Assembly: GCF_012489685.1 (NCBI RefSeq)
Contig: NC_080046.1
Coordinates: 3,412,501 to 3,476,500 of the forward strand
DNA length: 64,000 nt
From: Lotus japonicus
Lineage: Eukaryota > Streptophyta > Magnoliopsida > Fabales > Fabaceae
Reading direction: 5' to 3'
Shown in pieces: positions 1 to 13,400 of this stretch (positions within the stretch are counted from its first letter, which is position 1; each line of letters begins with the position of its first letter). The notes beneath the pieces were generated by a model that was not told the origin of the DNA, made no database searches, and was given only the letters and a program-made list of their open reading frames with translations. Made by a program: the position numbers and the translations under genes.

Positions 1-972
1 CTTCGTAGAAGAATTTCTTTTGTATGGGTCTCTCACTTTTTCTTTCTTCTCAATTTCTCGCCTTCCAAACAAATTGTAACAAAATTGCTTGTACTACAGT
101 TTGCGTGAGGATTCCGAGTTCATGTTGTTTGTTGAGTAGCGAATCATCTCCTTCTGATGCACGATAGTGGGTAGCTATGCTTTTCCCTTACTCCTTTATC
201 TTTCAAAAATGAAGTGAAACCAAATGACACTATGAATTGTAGAAAAATTGTGGTGGGAAAAAAATATATGCATTTTGTTTTCTGGAATTTTCAAACCATG
301 TTTATTTTGATATGTTTCAAATATTCATTTCTGCACTTTGGATTCTGTATTGGGCATGTGGTAAAATTACTAGCATGCTTGAAGATGACATTTTGGGGTA
401 TCCTATTTTAGGGTTGAATTTATGGTTCATGTCCCCATTGATGGTGCTGTTGTAAAATTTGTGCTTTCACTTGATCAAACTAATCATATAAGTTATATAT
501 ATCTTTTACACTGTTAAAATATTAAGGTATTCTGTAGTGGATAGTGTCAGGGAATTGATTTTAATGTCACCCCTATAGATATTCATGCCATCCCCTTCCG
601 CACATCCAATGTGTGGTGAAAGTGCGGAATGTATAATTTGTGTAGGTGTGTAATTGATTCCCGCACATATAAGTGCGGTAAAATTGGGTGGCGAGAAAAC
701 GAAAAGGGGTGATGTCAAAGTTAATTAGTATTATTGACTTATTGGTGCTTCCGAAAAATTCTTGGGGGGGGGGGTATGAGACCTGTGTTAACAATCCTGG
801 GTAGGTTTCCATATTGTTTTTTTGTGAGATTTGGTTCCTATTCTTGCATATGTTATGGATTCTTGAATACAAAAACATAGGACTTAAAGATGGACCACAT
901 TATTTTGAATCTACGCTTGTAGAGAATTTACAGCTGTATACTTGTGAAGATACTTACAAGGTTAACTTTCAG
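1..972. other. 5' flank of the SPP-like gene, no coding exon
   Basis: No exon of a known protein is seen here. The first ~150 bases are pyrimidine-rich, as in plant 5' leaders. A TTTCAG acceptor-like site at 966-971 lies just before the leader of the first SPP coding exon, so a 5'UTR intron is possible. A MITE-like inverted repeat sits at 553-725 and a run of nine or so G at ~763-774. Confidence 0.4.
553..725. mobile_element. MITE-like inverted-repeat element
   Basis: The left end (553-573) and the reverse complement of the right end (706-725) share an AATT...TGTCACCCC / AATT...CATCACCCC core, giving imperfect terminal inverted repeats of about 20 bases around a 170-bp AT-rich body. A second internal inverted pair (CCGCACAT near 598 and 660) adds to the foldback. 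No clear target duplication is visible, so the class is not assigned. Confidence 0.35.
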
Positions 973-1006
973 GGGTTTCCTGTGTTAGTAAAGCAAAGAG
1001 AACTAT

Positions 1007-4000
1007 ATGGATCGACTCTGTGGTTCTGCCAATCTAATGATAGTGTCTGATCTTGATTTGACAATGGTAGATATCATAATTTTGGTAGTGATTTGGAATG
1101 ATGTCTGAGGTAAAGTGTGGTGAAGCCTGTTTATCTCATTGCAGGTTGACCATGATGATCCAGAAAACCTTGCTCTTCTTAGGTTTAATGCGCTATGGGA
1201 AGCTTATTATCGTCAAAACTCTCTGCTAGTTTTCTCCACTGGGAGATCACCTACTATTTATGGAGAGTTGACAAAGCAAAAACCTTTGTTAACTCCAGAT
1301 GTAACAATAATGTCTGTGGGAACTGAGATTACATATGGTGAATCCATGGTACCAGATGATGAGTGGACACAGTATCTGGATCATAAGTGGAACAGGGATA
1401 TAGTTATGGAGGAAACAGCCAAGTTTCCTGAACTAGTTAGTCAAGTATGTATCTATCATGTAATCTGTTAATTTATGAAAATTAATCTACTCATCCTTTA
1501 TCAGAATTCTTATTAGTTGAATCCTTCTTGGGAAAATGACCTTAAATCAATAATTGTATTATCTATTAAAAACATTTTCATCCATTTTTTTATCTTTTAA
1601 TTTCTGGAGTAATTGCAGTCTGAAACAGAGCAACGGCCTCACAAGGTTAGCTTTTATTTGGAGAAAGGGAAGGCATCAAAAGTCATGCAAGCTCTCTCAA
1701 ATTGTTTGGAAAAACGCAGGGTAAGAATATTATTATCATTATTTATAAAATCACATGATAAGATTATAGTTCATAAACAACTTCAGTGGCAGGAATTTTT
1801 GTGCTTCATTTAAAAGCTTTACCTAGATATGTATTTTTTGGTTAACATTTAAAGGTTAAAACCCTCTTTCTTTCTCTTTTCTGTACAGACGATCTAGTGT
1901 GTATAGATAGCTGATCAGGTAGTCTTTTATTCTTATTTTAAATGGCACAATTTCATTATATTTATGTATAACAGTGTGATATGTGATATTCCTCCTTTCT
2001 TTTCCAGTTAGATGTGAAAATCATTTATAGCAATGGTATTGCTTTGGATATATTACCCCAAGCTGCTGGCAAAGGACGAGCTCTTGCTTTTCTGCTTGAA
2101 AAGTAAAAAGCTGATGGACTACAACCACACAACACCCTTGTTTGTGGTGATTCTGGAAATGATGCTGAACTGTTCAGTGTACCTGAAGTTTATGGGGTGC
2201 TGGTTCGTAACATCATTAGAATTACTAAAATTTACTATATACTTGTCCGTCGTGTTTCCTAACTGTGGTTTTCCTGTGAAAAATTATCATCCACTTCCCT
2301 AATTTGCAGGTAAGTAATGCGCAGGAAGAATTGGTTCAATGGTATGCGGAAAATGCAAGGGGCAATCTACAAATACTTCATGCAACTGAGAGGTGTGCAG
2401 CTGGTATTATACAAGCCATTGGTAACTTCTCTCTAGGTCCACAACTCCACATTTGTCTCCAAGAGATGTTAGAGACTCAGTGTTCCACACGAAAGTTCTT
2501 AGTCCTAGCCATGAAGTAGTGATGTTCTACCTATTTTATGAGAGATGGATGCGTGGAGAAATTGAAAATTCTGAGCAGTATATGCAATATTTAAAATCTG
2601 TCTTAGTAAGTTTTGTCCCATTTGGATATTTTAAATGCAATTGCAAAATTGCTTAGAAATCTACTTCTAAGCCTGGCCAGAGCTGAGTGTCTTGCATGCT
2701 TGGGTACTTAATGTTAGGGTATTGAAAGAAAGCAAAGAGAAGTTTAAATCAAGTGCGAAGACTCTTGGTCGCTTTGACCCGACATATGTTTTATCGTAGT
2801 TAAGAGTTAAAGGAGAAACACAACATATAAAGTTCCAGTTAATATGTTGTCTATGAAGTTCAGATTTTTATATCTCCAATAGTCCAATTAACTTTCATCT
2901 GTTTATTTGAAAGTTTGAATGAGGGTGGGTGTTTTTTTCAATTTCAAACTAGAGTAACCTTTTATGTAGCTTTTGAAAACTAGAAGAGGCACCGCTAATT
3001 TCAAATTTTTGTCTATATGTAGCATTCTACAGGAAATTATGTCCATCCCTCTGGAGTTGACCGACCTATGCACCAAATTATAGATACCTTAAAGATGCAG
3101 TTTGGTGAGAAGCAGGGCCTAGGCTTTCGGGTTTGGGTTGATCGTGCATCTTTTGCAGAGGTTAGTTTGGGCTCGTGGCTGGTCAAATTTGACAAGTGGG
3201 AGTTATCTGGTGAGATTTTTTTTAACTGTAAATAACTACTCTTATATTTTGTTCCTTATGATCTTCCTTTTTGTAGCCTTGCATCTTTACTTCCTTCATG
3301 AATTTTTTAAAATGAATGTTTAGGCTTGCAAGAGCAGGCTAGTATTATGGGAATGGTGTAAGTTCCTACTTCCTAGTTGAGATTTGAGTTTTTTTCTGTT
3401 TTGAGACATTAAATATTAGGATCAGAAAGGGACACTAAATTATTCCATAGATGATAGAACTCCCTTGTTTAGGTGCAGGTTTGTCAAGTTCAGCTTACCT
3501 CTTGCAATCAGTATCATAATCATTGAAGTAGCCTCTTATTTTATTAAAATTCTTGTCATTGATAAGATATAATTGATAAGATATAGAGTGAGAGAAGAGG
3601 GTAGAAGAGAATGAGAAATTATGAATTTTATTCTGAATGGATGTTTACAAGCATCTATTTAAGATCAGAATAAACTAGTTGTTGATAATAACAAAAAACT
3701 GTAACTGGTGTATTGAAGATGCATCACACAGACACACACAGTGAGCTTGGACCTTAGATCACCAAATCTGAGTAGATAGGGGTTTTGTTAAAGCATCAAC
3801 AACCTGTAGATCAGCAGGAAAATGTTGAACATAAAGCTGCTTGTTAATAACCTTTTCTCTAACAAAAAACATACCAAGCTCCATATGTTTAGTTCTCGCA
3901 TGAAGATCTGGATTATGAGCTAAGAAAACATTGCTCGAATCATCACAAAACAGCTTGGGAATAACAGTGGAAAGTTTTAGTTCTCGTAAGTCGTAACAAA

Positions 4001-5975
4001 GATTGAGCCCAAAGTACCCCAGCTGAGAGTAGTGCTAAACACCTATATTCAGCCTCTGTACCGCTACTTGCAACGACACTCGGTTTTCTTGACCACGATT
4101 AAGTAAGATTTCGCCCTAGAGGTAAACTTGCACCTGATGTAGAACGCCTATCTTCAACATCCATAGCCCAATCAGCATCAGAAAATCCTCTTCGTTGAAG
4201 AGGAAAAGATGTAGCAGGTTTCAGCAAAAGACCATATGAGATAGTACCCTTTAGGTACCGAAGAATCCTTTTTACAGCTGTTAAACTTGTCTTGTGTCTA
4301 ATGGATTTTACATTTTATTAACTGGGAAAATTCTGGACAGTTAATGATAATATACTGTAGCGGGCACCCACTGTAGATCTATATAATGAAGGATCAGGAA
4401 ATGGAACTCCGCTGTTTTTAAAAGAGCTGAGATATACTTACCATAGGAGAAGAAATAGGGCGGCAATGGAGAATATTGGCTTTGTTTGAGAGGCAGTTAA
4501 TATACTTCTGTTGAGTGAGAACCAAGCTTCCAGAAGTTGAGCACTTTACTTCAATACCCAGAAAATAGTCCCGCTGGCCCAATTGCTTTAGAGAAAATGC
4601 AGAATTGAGCTTATCTATAAACTGATGAACAAGAGTGGAAGAGCTACCAATCACTATGATATCATCCACATAGACAAATTGGCACTATGGACAAATAATC
4701 AAATAGAGACAGATCACAACAGCTACAAATGAACCCAAGCTGTAAAAGAGCGATCATTGAAGTCTTTTTGACCAAGCTTGGAGTTTGTTTTAGCCCATAG
4801 ATGGACTATATTGAGCTTACAAACTAGACTTTTGTCAGCTGACTCAAATCCTCGTGGTTGTGTCATAAATACCTCTTTTGTAGAAATCCATTTGAAAAAG
4901 CATAAATACCTCCCTTTTCAAAATGACCCAGCATTTGGCATCGGATTGGCCATCCGAGACACCAGAGGAGCAGTGAAATTCGACGCCTGGACTGGCGATG
5001 ACCATTGTGGCGGTGAAGCACGTGGAGGAGAGCTGGCATTGGCGATGGTCTTTGAGAAATCAAGCTCTTGATACCATCATAGAGTTCGAGAGAGAAGAGA
5101 GTAGAAGAGAATGAAATTTTTGAATTATATTCAAAATATGAATGTTTGAGATACAAGCTTCTATCTATAAGATCAGAATAGACTAGTTACTGATTTTAAC
5201 AGAAAGAGAAACTAACTAACCAACTCTGTTACACTTGTTACAAGAGATCATGATACAAAATTTATCCGGCAGCGGGCAGCTCACTTATCATAAAATACAC
5301 AAGTAAGTTCATAATTATCAACAGATCACGGTTTGAAAGTGTAACAACAAAATAGCATTAGAGTATATGTGGCTGAAATTGGTTTATCTGTGATCAATAC
5401 ATATGTATTTAGTTTCAAGGTGCAGTGCCCATTTCACAGAAACTGATATTGGATTAGATGATATGAAAGATTGATTGTTTGAGTGATTGCCTAACTTTCA
5501 TATGTGACTCTGTCCAGAAATTGCCTAATCTAATGTAGTGTGCTGATTTTCCTTCTTTTGTTTTCAACTTTTGATCATTTGCATTGTACTTAGGCAGCTC
5601 ATCTTAGCCTCTTTAGGTAGATAAGTATTGGAAAATTTTCATTCCTTATATAAAGTCATTTTATGAATCCTCTTTCTATTACTTGTACTTCTTTGACTTA
5701 TTAAACTCTGTCATCCAAAATCAGGGAATGACTTAAGGTGTTGTTTAACAAAGGTTTTGATGAGTTCAAAGGTAAATCTTTTTACACCGTATTTACACAT
5801 TTCTGTTCTTATTTTTTAGTACTTTTTTTTACATGAATATTCTGATATTTGTTCCTATTAAAAAGGTTGTGGATTTTGGCAGGTTGATGCACCAAATGAG
5901 TTTACCTGGATGCACTTACATCAGACTTGGTTGGATGGCTCAAGAGGAAAGGATGATATTCCTTGGTCTGTCTAG
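1007..5975 (+). pseudogene. SPP: Sucrose-phosphate phosphatase (SPP), broken copy
   Basis: SPP hydrolyses sucrose-6F-phosphate to sucrose in the cytosol, the last step of sucrose synthesis (HAD superfamily). Exons read as 1007-1066, 1145-1444, 1619-1720, 2008-2202, 2310-2605, 3023-3209, 3324-3355 and 5883-5975, all with GT-AG borders and compatible phases. Seen motifs: the catalytic DLDLT near the N-terminus, [26 protein letters not shown], and a [19 protein letters not shown] stretch, then the plant C-terminal SPP domain (KFDKWELS, MHLHQTWLDG). Two lesions break it. An in-frame TAA at 2104-2106 falls between FLLEK and KADG, at about codon 187 of ~425. In exon 5 the frame shifts between 2437 and 2453, where an apparent CCACAACTCCACA duplication separates FSLGP from LSPRDV. 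The last intron is enlarged by a copia element. Splice sites are intact, so decay looks recent. It may still be transcribed but should not make active enzyme. Confidence 0.88.
3567..5290 (-). mobile_element. Degraded Ty1/copia retrotransposon in the last SPP intron
   Basis: On the minus strand, 4418-4672 encodes reverse transcriptase around the DDIIV catalytic core, with QRDYFLGIE downstream, and ~3790-3830 resembles the pol C-terminus (DLQVVDALTKP). Related LTR-like segments lie in direct orientation at about 3590-3710 and 5080-5210, sharing AGAAGAGAATGA, AAGATCAGAATA and ACTAGTT. A primer-binding site TGGTATCAAGAGC (minus strand, ~5063-5076) adjoins the right one. Most of gag and integrase are absent and the frames are broken. 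Outer limits are approximate. Confidence 0.7.
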
Positions 5976-8900
5976 ATCACTAACAAAATCGTAATCACTT
6001 TCTTTAAAAGCATTACCGTAGTGCCAAATTATTCAGCTGTGGCATGATATGGCAATATGCACTCAAAAGAGATAAATGGTGGACAGATTTTCTCTTTTAT
6101 TTTGCTTGTGTAATAATAGTTTTCAACGAATTCATGAGCATAAAACACATTCATAAAAGCAGCAAGATAAATGGTTGATATGGACATCATTTTATTACAG
6201 TTTTCAGCTTTTGGATAAGTGGCCATGTAATAGCAGCCCAAGATTCAATAGCAATCAAAAGAGTTGAAATGACAAATGTCAAAATTGTAGATTCAGGACT
6301 CATGTAATGTAACCTACGGTCTTGTTAGTTGTTACCTTTGTTATTTGTTGACAAATTTACCCTGTTTAGTTCAGACAGCTTGTGCTTGGAAAGGTGCACC
6401 TAGCTCTTGTGTAAATTTGTATTTTATGGCGAAATCGGATAGTGGTAAACTGGTGATCACAAATTAATTAAGAAGTAAACAAAGCTCTTTAAAAAACACT
6501 TAGGACTAGTTATAAAACATCAAAAGAAATATCCTTGAGACATTTCTTTCATGATCTTATCATTTTAAGTGGCATGGAATATTTCAAACATCATATACTC
6601 GCAAATCAAGATGTTTGATTTTGATTCCTCCACTCAATTTATGGTAGAAATAATAATATAAAATCATTCATGTGACGCTTATCCAATGGAAGATCCTATG
6701 TGTGCTATATTTTCTTGGTCGTGCTCAAGTCATTAAATTTATCGTCTTGTACCAAGAGCACAAGCGAGAGAATAACCAAATAAAAATACCTCCAGTTTTC
6801 GGCTTGCAATACAAGGGCTTTTCAAGTAACAGTGTCCCAGGAAAAACCATCAAATTTATTCTTTTCTATGCCCACCTACAGGTATGAATCCAAAGACTCT
6901 AGTTCCTTTCACTATTTCGCATACAAGTTTGGGTTTTCCCAAAATTTTGCAGGCCAGTGCTTATATCATATTGTGAAATTAAAAACCATTGAATAAATCA
7001 GTTAGTTTATTTTGACCAAAAAAAGTTCAGTTAGTTTATATATTTATTTTTTCTGTAAATTCGTTTATGGAAGCAAAACCCATTGAAGAAATTAGTTAGT
7101 GAAACTATCTGGAATTAGTTTGTGTAGCCACAAATCAATATATAGCTGAAGAAGGTGCTGGGAACTAAACAAAGATGAATTTTATAACTTCCACTTCATT
7201 AATATCATTGTTTCCATTATACAGTAAGCTTATAATGAGTAATTCTACTAAATCTCTATTAACTAAACAAATTCTCACCCATATCTTCCGGTAGAGATCA
7301 ACATTATATTGGATGTGACATAACATATTACAAAGCATAACACACCCAACTTTAAACACCCTGAAATCTTAACATAAATTTTCTTCATACTTCCATATTC
7401 TGATGCCTTCTTTTTCTTGATCAGTAAAGCTTGCTTGGAAGCCTTTGCTCTAATGAAAATCATGGCTAACTTTTTGAGATGCTTGGTCCAGAGTACGTCA
7501 AGTTAACTTGCAGCAAGGTTCAAATAACAAGTCAAAGTGCAAAACCAACATTATGGAAAAAGGAGAAACAATTACCATTATGTTGCATGAACCACATTCA
7601 TGCATCTATTGGATTGTACTCCACCATGTTGTCATTGTTAGGATCAGGGTGCTCAGACATTGTTAGACTTTAAAAGGAAAAACATATCAAGAGTCGCATA
7701 TTACCTCTTGTTAATAAAATCATTGGTTAATCTATGCACTCACATTCACAATAGAAAGGACAGGAAGCTAGTATTTTAAACTAAAGATTCTATACAAGAA
7801 TTCTGCATATCACTCAGTTAATAGTTGCAAGAAACCGAAATCAAGAACTTGCAAGCCATCTTCCAACTCCTTCACCTTCGACAACATTTGCAGAATCACG
7901 TTTGTGTTAATAGTTGTACGAAGAGAAAGGAGAAACAGATCGCACAATGTTTTCACAGGGCAGTAAAAGTGGAATATTAAATATGAAGGACACTATTTGG
8001 TGTGATTTATAATTTCAGCTGTTGACTTTTTCAATAAAAAATAAACGGGTGAGACGGGTTCCTATTATTTTCTTGTTTTTTTTTATTTTTTATTTTTAAT
8101 TTCTGAAAAAATGCCTCTGGGATTAACGCTAACCGTTTGGATTAGATATTCAGATTTGTTTCGCTCCCCCGCCAAATAACTTACCGTTTAACTTAACAGC
8201 TATTTTTCAATTTTTCAACGATTAATTTTTTTTTTTAATTTTAAAAATTCAAATAATTACTCATAGATGGACAAGTGTCAATTTTTCCCTCCGAAGGTTC
8301 TTAGATAAATAAAAAACGGGCCCAAGGGCCAGAAAGTACAAGACACTCCAGCCCGACAACAAACAACAAAATGCTTAGCCTAATAGGGAGTCATGCAAAT
8401 ACATAGCCCCTTCCCCTCTCTTTCAGATGAATATGCTGGTTTATAACGTCTTTTCCTATCTACTATCCCTCGGAGCGAGGGGTTAGGCAAGTGGTTTCCT
8501 GCTTTGATCATACTTCTCCTTCTTCATGATGTGCGTTGAAGCTTTGATCTTTTCAGCTAATCCTTCTGACTAAGCTTGCTCGACCTTCCTTCTTTCCTCT
8601 GCAGCTTTGAGCTTGACCAATCTCTTCTTTATTGATGCTCCGACGATCTCTGGATATGGCTTCCTTTATCTGCATCGTCTACTTTGTCCTTGCTTGTGCT
8701 TTGACTCCGTTGAACGTTGACTAGTCTTTTCTTCTTGCAGGTGAGCTGTCTTCTTGTCCTCTTTAAGCAAAGGTTCTGCAAGTGAAATCTTTCCTGAAGG
8801 GTATGAGAGTAATTTCCTGAAATGCAATTCATATAATATATTCAGTCAGTTCATTTGCACTTTTGAACGTTTCGCTCTTGAAAATTGTTATCATTCAAAA

Positions 8901-10413
8901 TAAGATAGACGATGCATTCAACGTTTTGAACTTAACATATTATTCTTCTTGTAATATATTATCAAATCGGAGTAAGTACGTATGATTTTAGTAAAGGGAT
9001 CCTTTTTTAGATCTCTTATTCTATAAAGGACTTCGCCTTCTCATATTCCAACAACCAAGTGGGTACTTATATGCTTAGGGTATACCAATCCTAAAAAGAA
9101 TCATCCATCATATGATAAAGATTACCAAGATATAAAAGATGCTATCTGACAATATAAAATATCGCATTGATTTAGAGTCTTTGGAATTATCATGTGCGTA
9201 ATGCCCTTAGTCTGAGTGTCTGAGGCATTAGGATGCTTGAAATGTCAAGATCCGATCGAGATGAGTAAATTCTTTCAAACAATATCAAAATTAACATCTT
9301 AATCCCAAATCTCCAAGTTCGGCTACACATTAGTATCACAATATGGTAAATTACGTAATGGGGGTAAATTAGACATCCCAATAACTTAATTCAAACAACA
9401 TTTTAAAATTGAAAAAACTCTAAACCCTGTATTCTCTGCCCCACCGCATTCTCAGCCTCCCCCATCATGGAGAGGGCTACCTCTACTCATGAAGACCTTC
9501 TACCCAGTTCAGTTGACTTCTTCTCTCTTTTTAGTGAGAGTTTGTTTATATTCTCTATATAGAGTTTTTCTATTTACCTCCTATGTATTTTCCCTCTGCC
9601 CATCACCTTCCACCTCCCTTATCTTCTTTTTCCTCCTTTAACTCTTGTCACTTGTTTTCCTCACTCATCTTCCCCTTAAATCCTCCATCAGATTCTGACC
9701 TCAATGTTTCAATATGGTGCGGCTAAGCCGCTTGTTCAGCACGCATTTGCCCTATCGTAGAAATGCCAGCATTCTGACCTTAATGTTTCAATAATGACTT
9801 ACCCGTGACCATGTGGAGGATGAATGAAGAAGGCCTTCTAGATTCTAAGCCACAAGGTCTTCTTCCTCATTACAGATTCATTAGATGCAGGATTGTATTT
9901 ACTAGTGGATTTAGTAGCTTCCAGCTTTTGTTTTAATGACTTTCCAGTAAGAGGCTGAAGTCCTTTTGGCAGTTTTATGAATGATCATTGCATGAATCAA
10001 GTTTGTTATATTTCTTTGTCCTTTATGAGGACTCATTAGCTAATGTGTGATTTTTTCTTATCCTGCAACAAATTTTACAATTTCAATGGCTAGATTCCTT
10101 AATGCTCGATCTCTCTTTAGTTTAAAAAGGAATGGCAGGGGATCTAAATTCACGATCAAATAACAAAATAAAGTTCAAGTGCCATTTATGGCTTTTGATA
10201 ATATAAACTAGGAACTGCAGTTTTGCTTCAATAAATGTAGTGCCAAATGCGCTTAACTTTTAACCCTCAATTCAATGAACAAGGAATCCCTTTTTGTTCG
10301 CCTCTATATTCTGTACTTCTCTCAATGAATCACTGCTGTAATAAAATTGGTTTGAACATTCCTAATTAGACAAAATAATACAACAATAAGAGAACAAAGT
10401 CCTCTTGCTTCCA
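5976..10413. other. Intergenic, AT-rich, no gene recognised
   Basis: About 4.4 kb between the SPP-like gene and the CDC20 gene, whose 3' ends face each other. Both strands hold only short open frames without recognisable domains. A TTTGGCGGG-type motif (minus strand) occurs at ~8167-8174, but no gene start can be tied to it. The segment ~8300-8860 is less AT-rich and may be an old repeat; I could not classify it. Confidence 0.5.
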
Positions 10414-13400
10414 TCATCTTAATGGGGATATCTTCAGAGACAAGAGGTTATCCAGATATGAGATCTTTGATGTATCATCAGTAGCAGGTGGCCCAAACAC
10501 ATCCCAAAAGCGAAGAGATTCATCTGCCCCAGCGGACACCACTGTTAACCCATCTGGGCTCTGCAAAACATAAGACCCTAGTTGTTAACTTGAAAGAAAT
10601 AATTGCCTGGATAATGTTTAAATAGTTTATGCAAAACATAAACTCTTCCAACGCTTATGCTAAAAGATAAACTAAAATAAGCTGTTCCAAACAAGGTCTA
10701 TATATGTTATTTCACCTGTGTTCAAACAAATCCAAGCACAGTATCAAATGTTCTTGCATATTGCATGCCCTCACATTCAATTCTTTAAAAATTTACAAAT
10801 GGAGCTGTGTGCTCGAGTTTAAGTTTTTCTTATACACAACATATATACCTGAGATAGATGGAGGACTCTTGAAGCATGAGGATTCAAGCCTCCTAATTTA
10901 GTCATGGATGGATACTTCCATAAGCAAAGCTCGTTGTGAGATGCACTTGTACTAAAGCCATGGCCACTTAATATCTCCTTGTGATGTCTATTCCATTCCA
11001 ATCCACAAACCTACATAGAAAGCCAAACTATAATTCAGCCAGTAAAACCAATGGATATATCTGTCAAAGGACTAAATAGTAATCAATTAAGACAACGGAG
11101 ATTAAATTTTTATGGTGGTGAGTGGAAATTCTTATTTCACAAAAATCTAAAATAATAATGTATTACCAACAACCCATTTAAAAAACCTTTTGTGCTACCA
11201 AATAAAGCAAGCTCAACTGAAATATACTGTTATAATGTATACTCTTTTGTGTTCCCATTTCGTTTATACAACACTGATTCCTCATTATGAACCTTCAGAA
11301 AGTTAGTAACTTTGTGACTACTCCCACATCATGCTTTTACCCCTCAAGATTATCTGATTAGGTAAAGAATATACATATTATTGTGTATTATTCTCTTTTT
11401 CCTCTGTCCTTTGGGGTTTAAGATAGAAAGTTTATCTTATCCCTCAATATACTAGGATTCTCATCGAGATAAATGAAAGGTAGCTAGGGTCTCTTAGTAG
11501 TACTATAGCGCATCCATATAATTAATTGTACTTACTTATTCTAGTTAAGTTTCATATCTAAATAGATTCATATAAGATTTTTTTGGGTGGTGGTAGCTTT
11601 ACTCTTTTGAACCACTTTGATTGACAATGCTGTGTAATTTCAGTAATTAAAACTCTCAAATGAATGAATCAGAATTGATTAACATTATGAAAGAAAAGGA
11701 AGTGACAATGCAGAGATAGAGTAAATAGTAATCAATTAAGACAATGGTGATTTATTCTTTTTCGTGAATGGAAATTCTTAATTCTCATGGAACTGAAGCA
11801 ATAAGTGATACAGTTAATGAGACTAGGGAAAAAATGTGTATCTTGCCTGAGCTGTAGTATCTATGCTGCGAATGCAAGTTCCTTTTTTAACATTCCATAA
11901 CTTAATACATCTATCATTTGTGCCACCTCCAGAAGCAAGCACATTTGAATCATAAGGGCACCACGCAAGGGCCTTGACTGCAGCACAATGGTCTTTAAAA
12001 CAGTGCAAGAAACTCGATGATCTCATTTTAGATGAGTCCCATATATAGATATGATTATCATTGCCTCCACTAGCCAGCATATTTCCCCTTCCTGACCATT
12101 TCAAGCCACAAACTTCTGCTCTGTGCGCTTTTACTCGTGAAATGACATTTCCTCTTGCTCTAACTGCTCACAATAGCATAATAAACAAAATGTTATATTG
12201 CCTCATTTCATCAATAGCTTGTTATAGTAAAAAATATATCTCTAAAGGGTTAATTAAAAAGAACTATAAATACCATCATGGTTGATTATCGATCTGTCAT
12301 GACTTCCAGAAGTTAAAGTATCACCATTCCATGCAATGGTTGGTATCCTTTGACTGTGACCTTCTAGCATTCTTATCTGAAAGTTAAAAACTAGAAATTA
12401 AGTCCAACTGTTTGTTCAAATTGTATAATTACTTGCTGATCATAGAAAAGCTAGATAAATAGAAAGAAATGCATACTGGCTTAGAAGTCTCAGCATCCCA
12501 GAGTTGAAGTTTAGAGCGCCTAGATCCTATCGCAACTAGTTTGGCATCCTGTGACCAGGCAACACTAGTCGGAAAGTCATTGCCAGTGGCTTTGAACAAC
12601 GTAATTACGTCATTGCTTACGGAGTTCCAAAGGTACATTTCTGAGCCCAAAGCAACTGCTAGAATGTTGTTTTTCCCCCAATCCATAATGTTTGAATAGT
12701 AGTCATTTCTAATATTTGGTGCATCCAAGGCCTTTGCTTCTTTCTGCATGCATGGTTATTCAGTTTATTCAATCAGAAAACAGCATGAGATTATGGCTTA
12801 TACAAGAAGGAACTTTAGAAAATTAGAAGAAAACACAAGTTAGACAAATTCACAAATTATACAAATGGTTAGGCATCAGAATCAGTTTTCTTCTCATCAT
12901 TACCCTACAACATTTGTTAATTGATTCCTTCAAGAGGAAGCAAAATACAGGTTGCACACTTTGTCATATTAGGACTTAGAAACCAAATGATATACTTGCA
13001 TGATCTATATAAACATTAAATTATCTCAAACAAAAAGAAAACAAGAAAAACAGAATCAGAAGACAAATTAAACAAGTAAAAGAAAAATTTAAAAAGTAAC
13101 CGACAACAGTTGCAGATAAAGAAAATCAGTATTCCATCTGGGGTCTCCATGTCTTTGCTAAAACCCATAGTAGTCGTATAGCAGCTGACCCCAAAAACAC
13201 TATTGGGGTAAAGAGCATATCGCGATGACCGCTATGCTGAGTGTTAGAAGAAAAACCCCAAAAGTACCCCCCCCAGAAAAATGCCTTGCATTAACTTTTA
13301 GAGGGCAGCATTGAACTGCACCGCTATGCTACAACTAGGAGTGGCAAAGGGCCGCTATGGGAGCTATAGTACTGCTATAAAGAGGTGTTGACAACTTTCC

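Noticed and set aside
1007..6000. Functional link between the SPP-like gene and the sucrose transporter as a sucrose gene cluster
   Set aside because: They are 20 kb apart with an unrelated cell-cycle gene and several transposons between them, and the SPP copy is broken; proximity is probably coincidental.
8167..8174. E2F-like site marking a gene start
   Set aside because: No coding exon or TATA box can be linked to it on either strand; an 8-base match is expected by chance.
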